Positions 49,036 to 56,752 of a stretch of DNA of 61,895 nucleotides are shown piece by piece. Under the pieces are notes generated by a model. It saw only the letters and a list, made by a program, of their open reading frames with translations. It ran no database searches and was not told the DNA's origin. Within the stretch, counting starts at the first letter, position 1, and each line of letters starts with the position of its first letter. A program made the position numbers and the translations under genes. The stretch covers positions 1-61,895 of the forward strand of contig MEFP01000024.1 of NCBI GenBank assembly GCA_001725155.1. Direction: 5' to 3'. This stretch comes from Lysobacteraceae bacterium SCN 69-320 (GTDB taxonomy: Bacteria; Pseudomonadota; Gammaproteobacteria; Xanthomonadales; Rhodanobacteraceae).

Positions 49036-51183
49036 TCAAAACTTGCCGTAGTAACCCTCTTTGAGCGCATCGAACAGATTGGCGGCCGTGTGGGTCTCGC
49101 CGTCGTACTCGATCTGCTCGTTGCCCTTGACCTCGACGATGCTGCCGTCATCGAGCTCGAAGCGGTAGATGGTGTTCTCCAGGTCCGCTTCCTTGACCAG
49201 CACGCCCTGGAAGGCGGCCGGGTTGAAGCGGAACGTGGTGCAGCCCTTGAGCCCCTGTGCGTGGGCGTAGGTGTAGATGTTCTTGAAGTCTTCGTACGGG
49301 TAGTCGGTCGGCACGTTGGCTGTCTTGGAGATCGACGAGTCGATCCATTTCTGCGCCGCCGCCTGGATGTCGACGTGTTCGGTCGGCGTGATGTCGTCGG
49401 CCGAGACGAAGTAGTCCGGCAGCTTTTCCTCGGGCTTGTCCGACAGCGGCATGGCCTTGGCGTTGATGAGCTCGCGGTAGGCCAGCAGCTCGAAGCTGAA
49501 CACCTCGACCTTTTCCTTGGTCTTCTTGCCTTCGCGGATCACGTTGCGCGAATAGTGGTGGGCGAACGACGGCTCGATGCCGTTGGAGGCGTTGTTGGCC
49601 AGCGACAGCGAGATCGTGCCGGTCGGCGCGATCGAGGAATGGTGAGTAAAGCGCGAGCCGTGCTCGGCCAGCGCGTTGACCAGGGCCGGGGCGACCGTCG
49701 CGATGCGCTGCATGTAGCGGCTGTAGTGGGCATGCAGCACGCGGCCCGGAATGCTGTCGCCGACCTTCCAGCCGTCGCGCTCCATTTCCGGACGGCAGCG
49801 CAGCATGGCGGCGGTGACCTCGTAGTCGCGCGCCAGCACCGGCGCCGGTCCCTTTTCCTGGGCCAGGGCCAGACCGACTTCCCAGCCGGCCAGCGCCATT
49901 TCGCGGCTGACTTCCTCGGTGAACGCGCAGGCTTCCCTGGAGCCGTAGCGCAGCTTGAGCATGGTCAGGGTCGAACCCAGGCCGAGATAGCCCATGCCGT
50001 GGCGGCGCTTGGACAGGATTTCCTCGCGCTGCTGCGGGAGCGGCAGGCCGTTGATTTCGACCACGTTGTCGAGCATGCGCGTGAACACGCGCACGACTTC
50101 CTTGTATTCGTCCCAGTCGAACCGCGCCTTCGGACCGAACGGGTCGCGCACGAACACGGTCAGGTTGATCGAGCCGAGCAGGCAGGAACCGTACGGCGGC
50201 AGCGGCTGCTCGCCGCAGGGATTGGTCGCGCGGATGTTCTCGCACCACCAGTTGTTGTTCATCTCGTTGACGCGGTCGATCAGGATGAAGCCCGGCTCGG
50301 CGTAGTCATACGTCGAGACCATGATCATGTCCCAGAGATGACGCGCGCGGATGTGGCCGTAGATCTTGCAGGCGACCAGGCCGTCGTCGCGCGCGACGTA
50401 GTTGGCCGTCGTCGGCCACTCGCGCCAGACCACCGCGGCCGGGTCGGTCAGGTCGACCTCGTCGCGTTCCTTGATGTTGATCGGGAACACCAGCGGCCAG
50501 TCGCCGTCGGAATGCACGGCGCTCATGAAGTCGTCGGTGATCAGCAGGCTCAGGTTGAACTGGCGCAGGCGGCCGTCTTCGCGCTTGGCGCGGATGAAAT
50601 CCTTGACGTCCGGATGGCTCACGTCGAACGTGCCCATCTGCGCTCCGCGCCGGCCGCCGGCCGAAGACACGGTGAAACACATCTTGTCGTAGATGTCCAT
50701 GAAGGACATAGGGCCGGACGTGTACGCACCGGCGCCGGAAACATAGGCGCCGCGCGGACGCAGGGTCGAGAACTCGTAGCCGATGCCGCAGCCGGCCTTC
50801 AGGGTCAGGCCGGCCTCGTGCACCTTCTGCAGGATGCCGTCCATCGAGTCCTCGATGGTGCCCGACACCGTGCAGTTGATCGTCGAGGTCGCCGGCTTGT
50901 GTTCCAGCGCACCGGCGTTGGACGTGATGCGGCCGGCCGGAATCGCGCCGTGGCGCAGCGCCCAGAGGAAGCGGTCGTTCCAGTACTGCTGCTTGTCCGG
51001 CGTGGCTTCCACTTCGGACAGCGCGCGGGCGATGCGCTGGTAGCTGTGGTCTATCGACAGGTCTACCGGCTCGCCCTGCTTGGTCTTGAGGCGGTATTTC
51101 TTGTCCCAGATGTCCTGCGAGGCAGGCTGTAGCGGAATCGCGGCGGCGCCGCGCGCGAGGTCTTCAAGGCGCACCGTACTCAT
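49036..51183 (-). CDS. nrdJa: Adenosylcobalamin-dependent ribonucleoside-diphosphate reductase, catalytic subunit
   Basis: A 715-residue class II enzyme from the ATG at 51183. Seen: AGCGIGYEFSTLRPRGA near residue 130, SSAGGRRGAQMGTFDVSHPD near 174, the finger-loop region NPCGEQPLPPYGSCLLGSIN near 320, and SIAPTGTISLSLANNASNG near 505. It makes deoxynucleotides with a radical from vitamin B12, with or without oxygen. The C-terminal redox part is on the separate NrdJb protein. Candidate NrdR sites lie about 160-200 bp upstream. Confidence 0.95.
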   Translation of the reverse strand: MSTVRLEDLARGAAAIPLQPASQDIWDKKYRLKTKQGEPVDLSIDHSYQRIARALSEVEATPDKQQYWNDRFLWALRHGAIPAGRITSNAGALEHKPATSTINCTVSGTIEDSMDGILQKVHEAGLTLKAGCGIGYEFSTLRPRGAYVSGAGAYTSGPMSFMDIYDKMCFTVSSAGGRRGAQMGTFDVSHPDVKDFIRAKREDGRLRQFNLSLLITDDFMSAVHSDGDWPLVFPINIKERDEVDLTDPAAVVWREWPTTANYVARDDGLVACKIYGHIRARHLWDMIMVSTYDYAEPGFILIDRVNEMNNNWWCENIRATNPCGEQPLPPYGSCLLGSINLTVFVRDPFGPKARFDWDEYKEVVRVFTRMLDNVVEINGLPLPQQREEILSKRRHGMGYLGLGSTLTMLKLRYGSREACAFTEEVSREMALAGWEVGLALAQEKGPAPVLARDYEVTAAMLRCRPEMERDGWKVGDSIPGRVLHAHYSRYMQRIATVAPALVNALAEHGSRFTHHSSIAPTGTISLSLANNASNGIEPSFAHHYSRNVIREGKKTKEKVEVFSFELLAYRELINAKAMPLSDKPEEKLPDYFVSADDITPTEHVDIQAAAQKWIDSSISKTANVPTDYPYEDFKNIYTYAHAQGLKGCTTFRFNPAAFQGVLVKEADLENTIYRFELDDGSIVEVKGNEQIEYDGETHTAANLFDALKEGYYGKF

Positions 51184-51339
51184 ATCTGCTCTCGTCCTCC
51201 CGAGTCCCTTTTGTCGGCCGAACGTAGTCGGTCTGGACGCTCGTACTCCCGTGCGGTCGCGAACGGTCCGGTCGCCATGGCCGGACTGCTGCGCCAAGGC
51301 CGCGAACGGTACAGGGACCGCCACAGCCTGCCTGATTGA

Positions 51340-51387
51340 CCCCAAGTTTTGGGGCTACCCCCCGGTGGTCAGGCACAACATCTTGTG
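51340..51387. promoter_or_regulatory. Candidate NrdR-type operator region upstream of nrdJa
   Basis: CACAACATCTTGTG (51374-51387) is a near palindrome similar to NrdR boxes, and CCCCAAGTTTTGGGG (51340-51354) is a second palindrome, their centres 33-34 bp (about three turns) apart. They lie in the 405-bp gap 51184-51588 between divergent nrdJa and degQ. The rest of this gap shows no gene. Confidence 0.5.
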
Positions 51388-51588
51388 ATTGCGAGCGGCG
51401 GCTAACCTACGCCCGGCCTCCCCCGGTGTCAATCGCAAGAACGTGAAGAAGGTCATGCCAACGGCATGGCGACAACGGAGTTTGCAGTTGCTTACGTCTG
51501 CCATGCCTGACTGAATACGTCATCCGCAACCGGAAACCGCCAGCCCCGCGCGCGGTCAATGTCGCGAATCTTCTTGCAGGGAGTACCC

Positions 51589-52980
51589 ATGTCCTCGCTG
51601 ACCCGACTCGTGCTCGTTTCCGCCATCACCCTCGGTCTGGGCGTTTCCGCCGGCCTGCTCGCGACGGCGCATCAGCCGGCGCAGGCCGCGCTGCCGCCGG
51701 TCGTCGACGGCCAGGCCCTGCCGTCACTGGCGCCGATGATCGAACGCGTGACGCCGGCCGTCGTGAACATCTCGTCCAAGACGCATACGCGCGTACGCGA
51801 TCCGCTGCTCGACGATCCGTTCTTCCGCCGCTTCTTCGGCGTGCCGAACATGCCGCAGGAGCGCGTCGAGCAGTCGCTGGGCTCCGGCGTCATCGTCGAC
51901 GCCGGCAAGGGCTATGTGCTGACCAACAACCATGTCGTGCAGGGCGCCGACGACATCGGCGTGACCTTGAGCGACGGCCGCACCCTGAAGGCCAGGCTCG
52001 TCGGCACCGATCCGGACACCGACGTCGCGGTGATCCAGATTCCGGCCGAGAACCTCAAGGCGGTCAGCCTGGCCGATTCGACGCGGCTGCGCGTCGGCGA
52101 CTTCGTCGTCGCGATCGGCAATCCGTTCGGACTGAACCAGACCGTGACTTCGGGCATCGTCTCGGCACTGGGCCGCTCCGGCCTGCGCGGCCTGGGCTAT
52201 CAGAACTTCATCCAGACCGACGCGTCGATCAATCCGGGCAATTCCGGCGGCGCGCTGGTCAATCTCAACGGCGAACTCGTCGGCATCAATACGGCGATCT
52301 TCTCGCCCTCGGGCGGCAACGTCGGCATCGGCTTCGCGATTCCGTCGACCCTGGCCGGCGACGTCATGCAGCAGCTGATCAAGACCGGCACGGTCAAGCG
52401 CGGCTCGCTCGGCATAGAAACGCAGAACCTCACCCCCGACATCGCGCAGATGCTCGACGTGCCCGCCGGCCGCGGCGCCGTGGTCACGCGCGTGCAGAGC
52501 GATTCGGCCGCCGAAACCGCCGGGCTGCGTCTCGGCGACGTCGTCGTCGGCGTCAACGGCAAGCCGGTCAACAACCAGCAGGATCTGCACAACGCCGAGG
52601 GCCTGCTGCCGATCGGCAGCGACGTCGAACTCAAGGTGCTGCGCGACGGCCGCGAGACCACCGTCACGGCCAAGCTGGTCGGCCGCAACACGGCCAGTGC
52701 GGAAGGACAGAACCTCGATCCACGCCTGGGCGGCGCGCAGTTCGCCGACCTCGGCGAACGCCAGCGCCAGCAGGGTCTGCGCGGCGTGACCATCGCACGC
52801 GTCACCGGCGGCAGCCGCGCCGAGTCGAACAACCTGCGCAGCGGCGACGTCGTCGTCGCGGTCAACCAGGTCGACATCCGCTCGCTGGATGATCTGACCG
52901 CACTGACCAAGCGTCGGCCGCGCCAGCTGCTGCTGACCGTCGTGCGCGGCCAGAACGCGTTCTTCGTGATGTGCGAATGA
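51589..52980 (+). CDS. degQ: Periplasmic serine endoprotease, Do family
   Basis: A 463-residue protein. The ATG at 51589 is chosen for GGGAG seven bases upstream and starts a signal peptide ending at QAALPP (about residue 34). The triad lies in LTNNHVVQGA, DPDTDVAVIQI and NPGNSGGALV. Two PDZ domains follow (about 270-360 and 380-463). The loop around FFRRFFGVPN is shorter than in DegP, which fits DegQ/MucD. It removes misfolded envelope proteins. Confidence 0.93.
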   Translation: MSSLTRLVLVSAITLGLGVSAGLLATAHQPAQAALPPVVDGQALPSLAPMIERVTPAVVNISSKTHTRVRDPLLDDPFFRRFFGVPNMPQERVEQSLGSGVIVDAGKGYVLTNNHVVQGADDIGVTLSDGRTLKARLVGTDPDTDVAVIQIPAENLKAVSLADSTRLRVGDFVVAIGNPFGLNQTVTSGIVSALGRSGLRGLGYQNFIQTDASINPGNSGGALVNLNGELVGINTAIFSPSGGNVGIGFAIPSTLAGDVMQQLIKTGTVKRGSLGIETQNLTPDIAQMLDVPAGRGAVVTRVQSDSAAETAGLRLGDVVVGVNGKPVNNQQDLHNAEGLLPIGSDVELKVLRDGRETTVTAKLVGRNTASAEGQNLDPRLGGAQFADLGERQRQQGLRGVTIARVTGGSRAESNNLRSGDVVVAVNQVDIRSLDDLTALTKRRPRQLLLTVVRGQNAFFVMCE

Positions 52981-53006
52981 GGTTGTGCGTCGACGATGTC
53001 GCCCGC

Positions 53007-53029
53007 CCGCGCCGGTCATGCCGGCGCGG
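53007..53029 (+). terminator. Hairpin after degQ
   Basis: CCGCGCCGG (53007-53015) and CCGGCGCGG (53021-53029) form a 9-bp stem with a 5-base loop, 26 bp past the degQ stop. A T-run is lacking. Confidence 0.5.
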
Positions 53030-53178
53030 TTACGGCTGCCGCGAGGCATCGAAAAAAGCAGGCAGCGGGCCGGACAGCGGTTTCGTGACGGCCTTCAACA
53101 GTGAACGCTGCCGTCGCGCCATCGCCGCGGAACGCGTGGTATCGTGAGCCGATTCAGCATTTTGTCGGGTTCCCAACG

Positions 53179-54402
53179 GTGACTATCTCGCGTCCGTTCC
53201 GCGCTCTGCCGCGCGCCCTGTTCCTGGCCTGCGCCGCTTTCTGGCTGGTCCCGGCCTTCGCTGCCGAGCCCGCCGCAAAGCCGGCGCCAGCCAAGCCCGC
53301 GGCCGCCAAGCCGGCCGCCGCACCGACGGCAAAGCCCGCCGCGGCGAAACCCGCCGCACCGGCCGCAGCCAAGCCGGCCGCCGCGGCCGCCAGGCCCAGT
53401 CAGAGCCTGATCTGGCGCGGCGACATCGCCAGCGCGCGCGGCCTGATGTCCGAGCTCGCCAAACTCTATGAACGCGAAAAGAAGGTCCGCATCCAGCTGA
53501 CGCCGTTCAGCACGGTCTCGGGCATTGATGCCGTGACGCAAGGCAGCGCGGACTTCGCCGGCAGCCTGCGGCCGAACCATCCCAAGCGCAACGAGGAGTC
53601 GGGCCTGACCTTCGTGCCGGTGGCCTGGGACGGACTGGTCATGATCACCTCGCCGGCCAATCCGGTATCGAACATCTCGATCAAGGACATCTGGCGCGTC
53701 TACTACGGCCGTGCCGACAACTGGAAGCTGCTCGGCGGCAACGACAAGGCGATCAACATGTACGCCGTGGCAGGCCCGCTCGACGGCGTCGAATACGCGC
53801 TGCGCTGGCTGATCTTCCGCAACGGCGACCAGCGCGTGGCCGTGCCGCGGGTCTATCTGAACACCTCCAAGCTCGAAGAAGCCGTCACCCTGGACCCGTC
53901 GGGTCTGGGCGTCAGCACGCTGTCCAACACGGCCGGCAATCCCAAGCTCAAGCTGCTGAACGTCGAAGGCGTGGTGCCGTCGACGGCGAGCGTGCGCGAC
54001 GGCAGCTACGCGCTGTACACGCCGGTCTACGTCGTGCTGCGCGAGGACGGCAGCAATGCCGCGGCAGTGAAGGACTTCATCGCCTGGCTCGAAACGCCGA
54101 ACGCCAAGGCGCTGCTGCTCAAGCGCCAGCTGCTGCCGTATGCCGACGGCCTCGCGCTCAAGGACGCCGACGCGGCGCGCCTGGCCCTGATCGAGACCAA
54201 GGTCAATGAAACGCCGCTGGCCGCGCCGGCCGCGACGGCCGCCGCGCTGACACGCGTCGCGCCGACCTCGGCCCTGACCCAGGAAGCCAAGGCCGAGGCG
54301 GTCGAATCGCGCGAGAAGAAGATCTCGGCCAAGAAGGCCAAGGCCGACGCGAAAGCCGAAGCCAAGGCCGCCGGCGCCGCCACGGAGGCCGGCGGCGGCT
54401 GA
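53179..54402 (+). CDS. PstS-like periplasmic substrate-binding protein with Ala/Pro/Lys-rich arms
   Basis: A 407-residue protein if started at GTG 53179, which opens a signal peptide (PRALFLACAAFWLVPAFA). Residues 30-75 are AKPAAAKP-type repeats, a flexible arm. Residues 76-345 resemble PBP-like phosphate-binding proteins: GSADFAGSLRPN, VPVAWDGLVMITSPANPVSNI and DIWRVYYGRADNWKLLGG. The C-terminus is alanine/lysine-rich (KKISAKKAKADAKAEAKA). No ABC transporter genes are nearby. It may sense rather than import its ligand. The HAD gene begins 1 bp later. Confidence 0.82.
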   Translation: MTISRPFRALPRALFLACAAFWLVPAFAAEPAAKPAPAKPAAAKPAAAPTAKPAAAKPAAPAAAKPAAAAARPSQSLIWRGDIASARGLMSELAKLYEREKKVRIQLTPFSTVSGIDAVTQGSADFAGSLRPNHPKRNEESGLTFVPVAWDGLVMITSPANPVSNISIKDIWRVYYGRADNWKLLGGNDKAINMYAVAGPLDGVEYALRWLIFRNGDQRVAVPRVYLNTSKLEEAVTLDPSGLGVSTLSNTAGNPKLKLLNVEGVVPSTASVRDGSYALYTPVYVVLREDGSNAAAVKDFIAWLETPNAKALLLKRQLLPYADGLALKDADAARLALIETKVNETPLAAPAATAAALTRVAPTSALTQEAKAEAVESREKKISAKKAKADAKAEAKAAGAATEAGGG

Positions 54403-54403
54403 C

Positions 54404-55096
54404 ATGCAGATCCGGGCGATCAGCCTCGACCTCGACGATACGCTCTGGCCGATAGCGCCGATCGTGCAGCGCGCCGAACAGCGCCTGCACGACTGGCTGC
54501 TGCAGCACTGCCCGCCGGTCGCGGCGGCCTATCCGATCGCCGGCATGCGTGCGCTGCGCGAGCGCATCGCCGAGGAGAACCCGCAGCTCGCCCACGACTA
54601 CACCGCCCAGCGCAAGCTCAGCCTGAGCGCCGCACTGCGGCCGCACGGCTACGGCGAGGACACGATGGAAGCCGCCTTCGACGCCTTCTATGCGGCGCGC
54701 AACGAGGTCGAGCTCTACGCCGACGCATTGCCCGCGCTGCAGCGTCTGGCCGCGCGCCTGCCGCTGGTCAGCCTGTCCAACGGCAACGCCGATCTGGGCC
54801 GCATCGGCCTGCGCCACCTGTTCGCCGACTGCGTCAGCGCGCGCGAGTTCGGCACGGCCAAGCCGGCGCCGGAAATCTTCCACGAAGCCTGCCGCCGCCT
54901 CGGCCTGGCGCCGCAGCAGGTGCTGCACGTCGGCGACGATCCGCTGCTGGACGTGCACGGCGCACGCGGTGCCGGACTGCCGACGGTCTGGCTCAACCGC
55001 GACGGCCTGGCCTGGTCGCAGCCGCAGCGCGCCGACCTGGAATTCCGCACCCTGACCGAGCTCGCCGACTGGCTGGAGCTGCGCCAGGCCGCCTGA
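54404..55096 (+). CDS. HAD-superfamily hydrolase (YigB-like)
   Basis: A 230-residue phosphatase: motif I DLDDTLWP near residue 9, motif II LVSLSNGN near 123, Lys in GTAKPAPEIF near 149 and motif IV HVGDDPLLDVHGA near 175. A helical cap lies between motifs I and II (subclass IA). The closest known type is YigB, a phosphatase of riboflavin synthesis with broad activity. It starts 1 bp after the binding-protein stop, so the two are translated together. Confidence 0.9.
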   Translation: MQIRAISLDLDDTLWPIAPIVQRAEQRLHDWLLQHCPPVAAAYPIAGMRALRERIAEENPQLAHDYTAQRKLSLSAALRPHGYGEDTMEAAFDAFYAARNEVELYADALPALQRLAARLPLVSLSNGNADLGRIGLRHLFADCVSAREFGTAKPAPEIFHEACRRLGLAPQQVLHVGDDPLLDVHGARGAGLPTVWLNRDGLAWSQPQRADLEFRTLTELADWLELRQAA

Positions 55097-55166
55097 CCCC
55101 CTTCGCGGCACGGGACTTGCTGCCGCCTGCTCCGAATTCCGCCACGCCACTCCCGCAGGAACCCGC

Positions 55167-56549
55167 ATGCAAGGACTGATCGAACTGCGCCGCAACAGCC
55201 GGGCCACCGAGCTGGTCGCGCTGACCCCGGACACACTGGATGCGCAGCTCAAGCCGCTCGGCGCCAAGGCCCGGCGCTGGGTCGAAAGCCAGGGCTTCAA
55301 GGCCGAACCCGGCAGCCTGCTGCACGTGCCCGGCGACGACGGCAGCCTGCGCTGCGTGCTGCTGGGCGCCGGCCGCCGCGACGACATCTATGCGCTCGCG
55401 AGCCTGCCGCAGCGCCTGCCCGCCGGCGACTACCGCCTGAGCGGCGACGCGATCGACGCCGAGCGCGCCGCACTGGGCTGGGCGCTGGGCGCCTATCAGT
55501 TCACGCGCTACAAGAAGCCGCGCCGCGCACCGGCGAAGCTGGCCGTCGACGCCAGCGTCATCGCCGCGGTCGCGCCGCAGGTCGAAGCCGCCACGCGCGT
55601 GCGCGATCTCATCAACACGCCGACCGAAGACCTCGGCCCGGCCGAGCTCTGCGCGGCGATGCGCGACCTCGGCAAGGCGCATGGCGCGAAATACCGCGAA
55701 TGGGTCGGCGACGCGCTGCTCAAGAACAATTTCCCGACGATCCACGCCGTCGGCCGCGCCAGCCACCGGCCGCCGCGCCTGGCCGAGCTGAACTGGGGCC
55801 GCAAGGGGCCGCACCTCGTCATCGTCGGCAAGGGCGTCTGCTTCGACACGGGCGGCCTGGATCTCAAGCCCGCCGACGGCATGCGCTGGATGAAGAAGGA
55901 CATGGGCGGTGCGGCGCATGCGATCGCGCTGGCCGGCCTGGTCATGCAGGCCAAGCTGCCGCTACGCCTGACCCTGCTGATTCCGGCCGTCGAGAACGCC
56001 GTCGCCGGCAACGCCTACCGGCCCGGCGAAGTCATCACCACGCGCGCCGGCATCAGCGTGGAGATCGACAACACCGACGCCGAAGGCCGCCTCGTGCTCT
56101 GCGATGCACTGGCCTACGCGGCCGAGCAGAAGCCCGACCTGATCCTCGATTTCGCGACGTTGACGGGTGCGGCGCGCATCGCGCTGGGCCCGGATCTGCC
56201 GGCGCTGTTCTGCAACCGCGACGACATCGCCCAGCAATTGCTCGACGCCGGCCTCGCGCAGCAGGATCCGCTCTGGCGCATGCCGCTATGGCGTCCGTAC
56301 CTGACCATGCTCGACTCCGGCATCGCCGATCTGGCCAACGCCGGTCCGTCGCGCCACGCCGGCGCGATCACCGCGGCGCTCTACCTCGAACGCTTCGTGC
56401 CCGACGCGATCGCCTGGGCACATCTGGACGTCTATTCCTGGAACGACGGCGAGCGCCCCGGCAAGCCCAAGGGCGGCGAGGCCCAGGGTCTGCGCGCGTA
56501 TTTCGACTTCCTGCGCCGGCGCTACGGCGGCGAACGCAAGAGCGGCTGA
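55167..56549 (+). CDS. Leucyl aminopeptidase family protein (M17)
   Basis: A 460-residue protein with an N-terminal domain (1-140) that is weakly conserved and a catalytic M17 domain. Metal-binding and signature residues are in IVGKGVCFDTGGLDLKP near 220, MRWMKKDMGGAAHA and NTDAEGRLVLCDAL near 300. It resembles the PepB/PepA-like group that splits leucine and other N-terminal residues with two metal ions. Length agrees. It follows the HAD gene by 70 bp, and a hairpin closes it. Confidence 0.93.
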   Translation: MQGLIELRRNSRATELVALTPDTLDAQLKPLGAKARRWVESQGFKAEPGSLLHVPGDDGSLRCVLLGAGRRDDIYALASLPQRLPAGDYRLSGDAIDAERAALGWALGAYQFTRYKKPRRAPAKLAVDASVIAAVAPQVEAATRVRDLINTPTEDLGPAELCAAMRDLGKAHGAKYREWVGDALLKNNFPTIHAVGRASHRPPRLAELNWGRKGPHLVIVGKGVCFDTGGLDLKPADGMRWMKKDMGGAAHAIALAGLVMQAKLPLRLTLLIPAVENAVAGNAYRPGEVITTRAGISVEIDNTDAEGRLVLCDALAYAAEQKPDLILDFATLTGAARIALGPDLPALFCNRDDIAQQLLDAGLAQQDPLWRMPLWRPYLTMLDSGIADLANAGPSRHAGAITAALYLERFVPDAIAWAHLDVYSWNDGERPGKPKGGEAQGLRAYFDFLRRRYGGERKSG

Positions 56550-56559
56550 GAAACGGCGT

Positions 56560-56588
56560 TGCCTTCCGCTCGCGACGAGCGGAAGGCA
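56560..56588 (+). terminator. Terminator of the aminopeptidase gene
   Basis: A perfect 13-bp stem (56560-56572 with 56576-56588) and a 3-base loop, 10 bp past the stop codon. No T-run follows. Confidence 0.7.
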
Positions 56589-56673
56589 CGCAGTCGGGAG
56601 CCTGTGGAACTCCCGCAACACGCGACCCGGCACAGCGTCGGCGAGGTCCGTGCCGTGAAACATCATCGAGGTA

Positions 56674-56718
56674 GCTGCTTCGCGCACCTATCCCATCGGG
56701 AAGAAAGCGCGAAGCAGC
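56674..56718 (-). terminator. Inverted repeat downstream of the RTX gene
   Basis: GCTGCTTCGCGC (56674-56685) pairs with GCGCGAAGCAGC (56707-56718) across 21 bases. Reading minus, a TTTCTTCC stretch lies within the loop. It may end the RTX transcript, whose stop is 35 bases upstream of it. Confidence 0.5.
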
Positions 56719-56752
56719 CCGCCGGCATCCGCCGGCGAGCTGCCTGCCTCGC

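Noticed and set aside
51184-51588. Cobalamin riboswitch upstream of the B12-dependent reductase
   Set aside because: I could not find a B12-box-like stretch or the conserved GCCACTG core on either strand.
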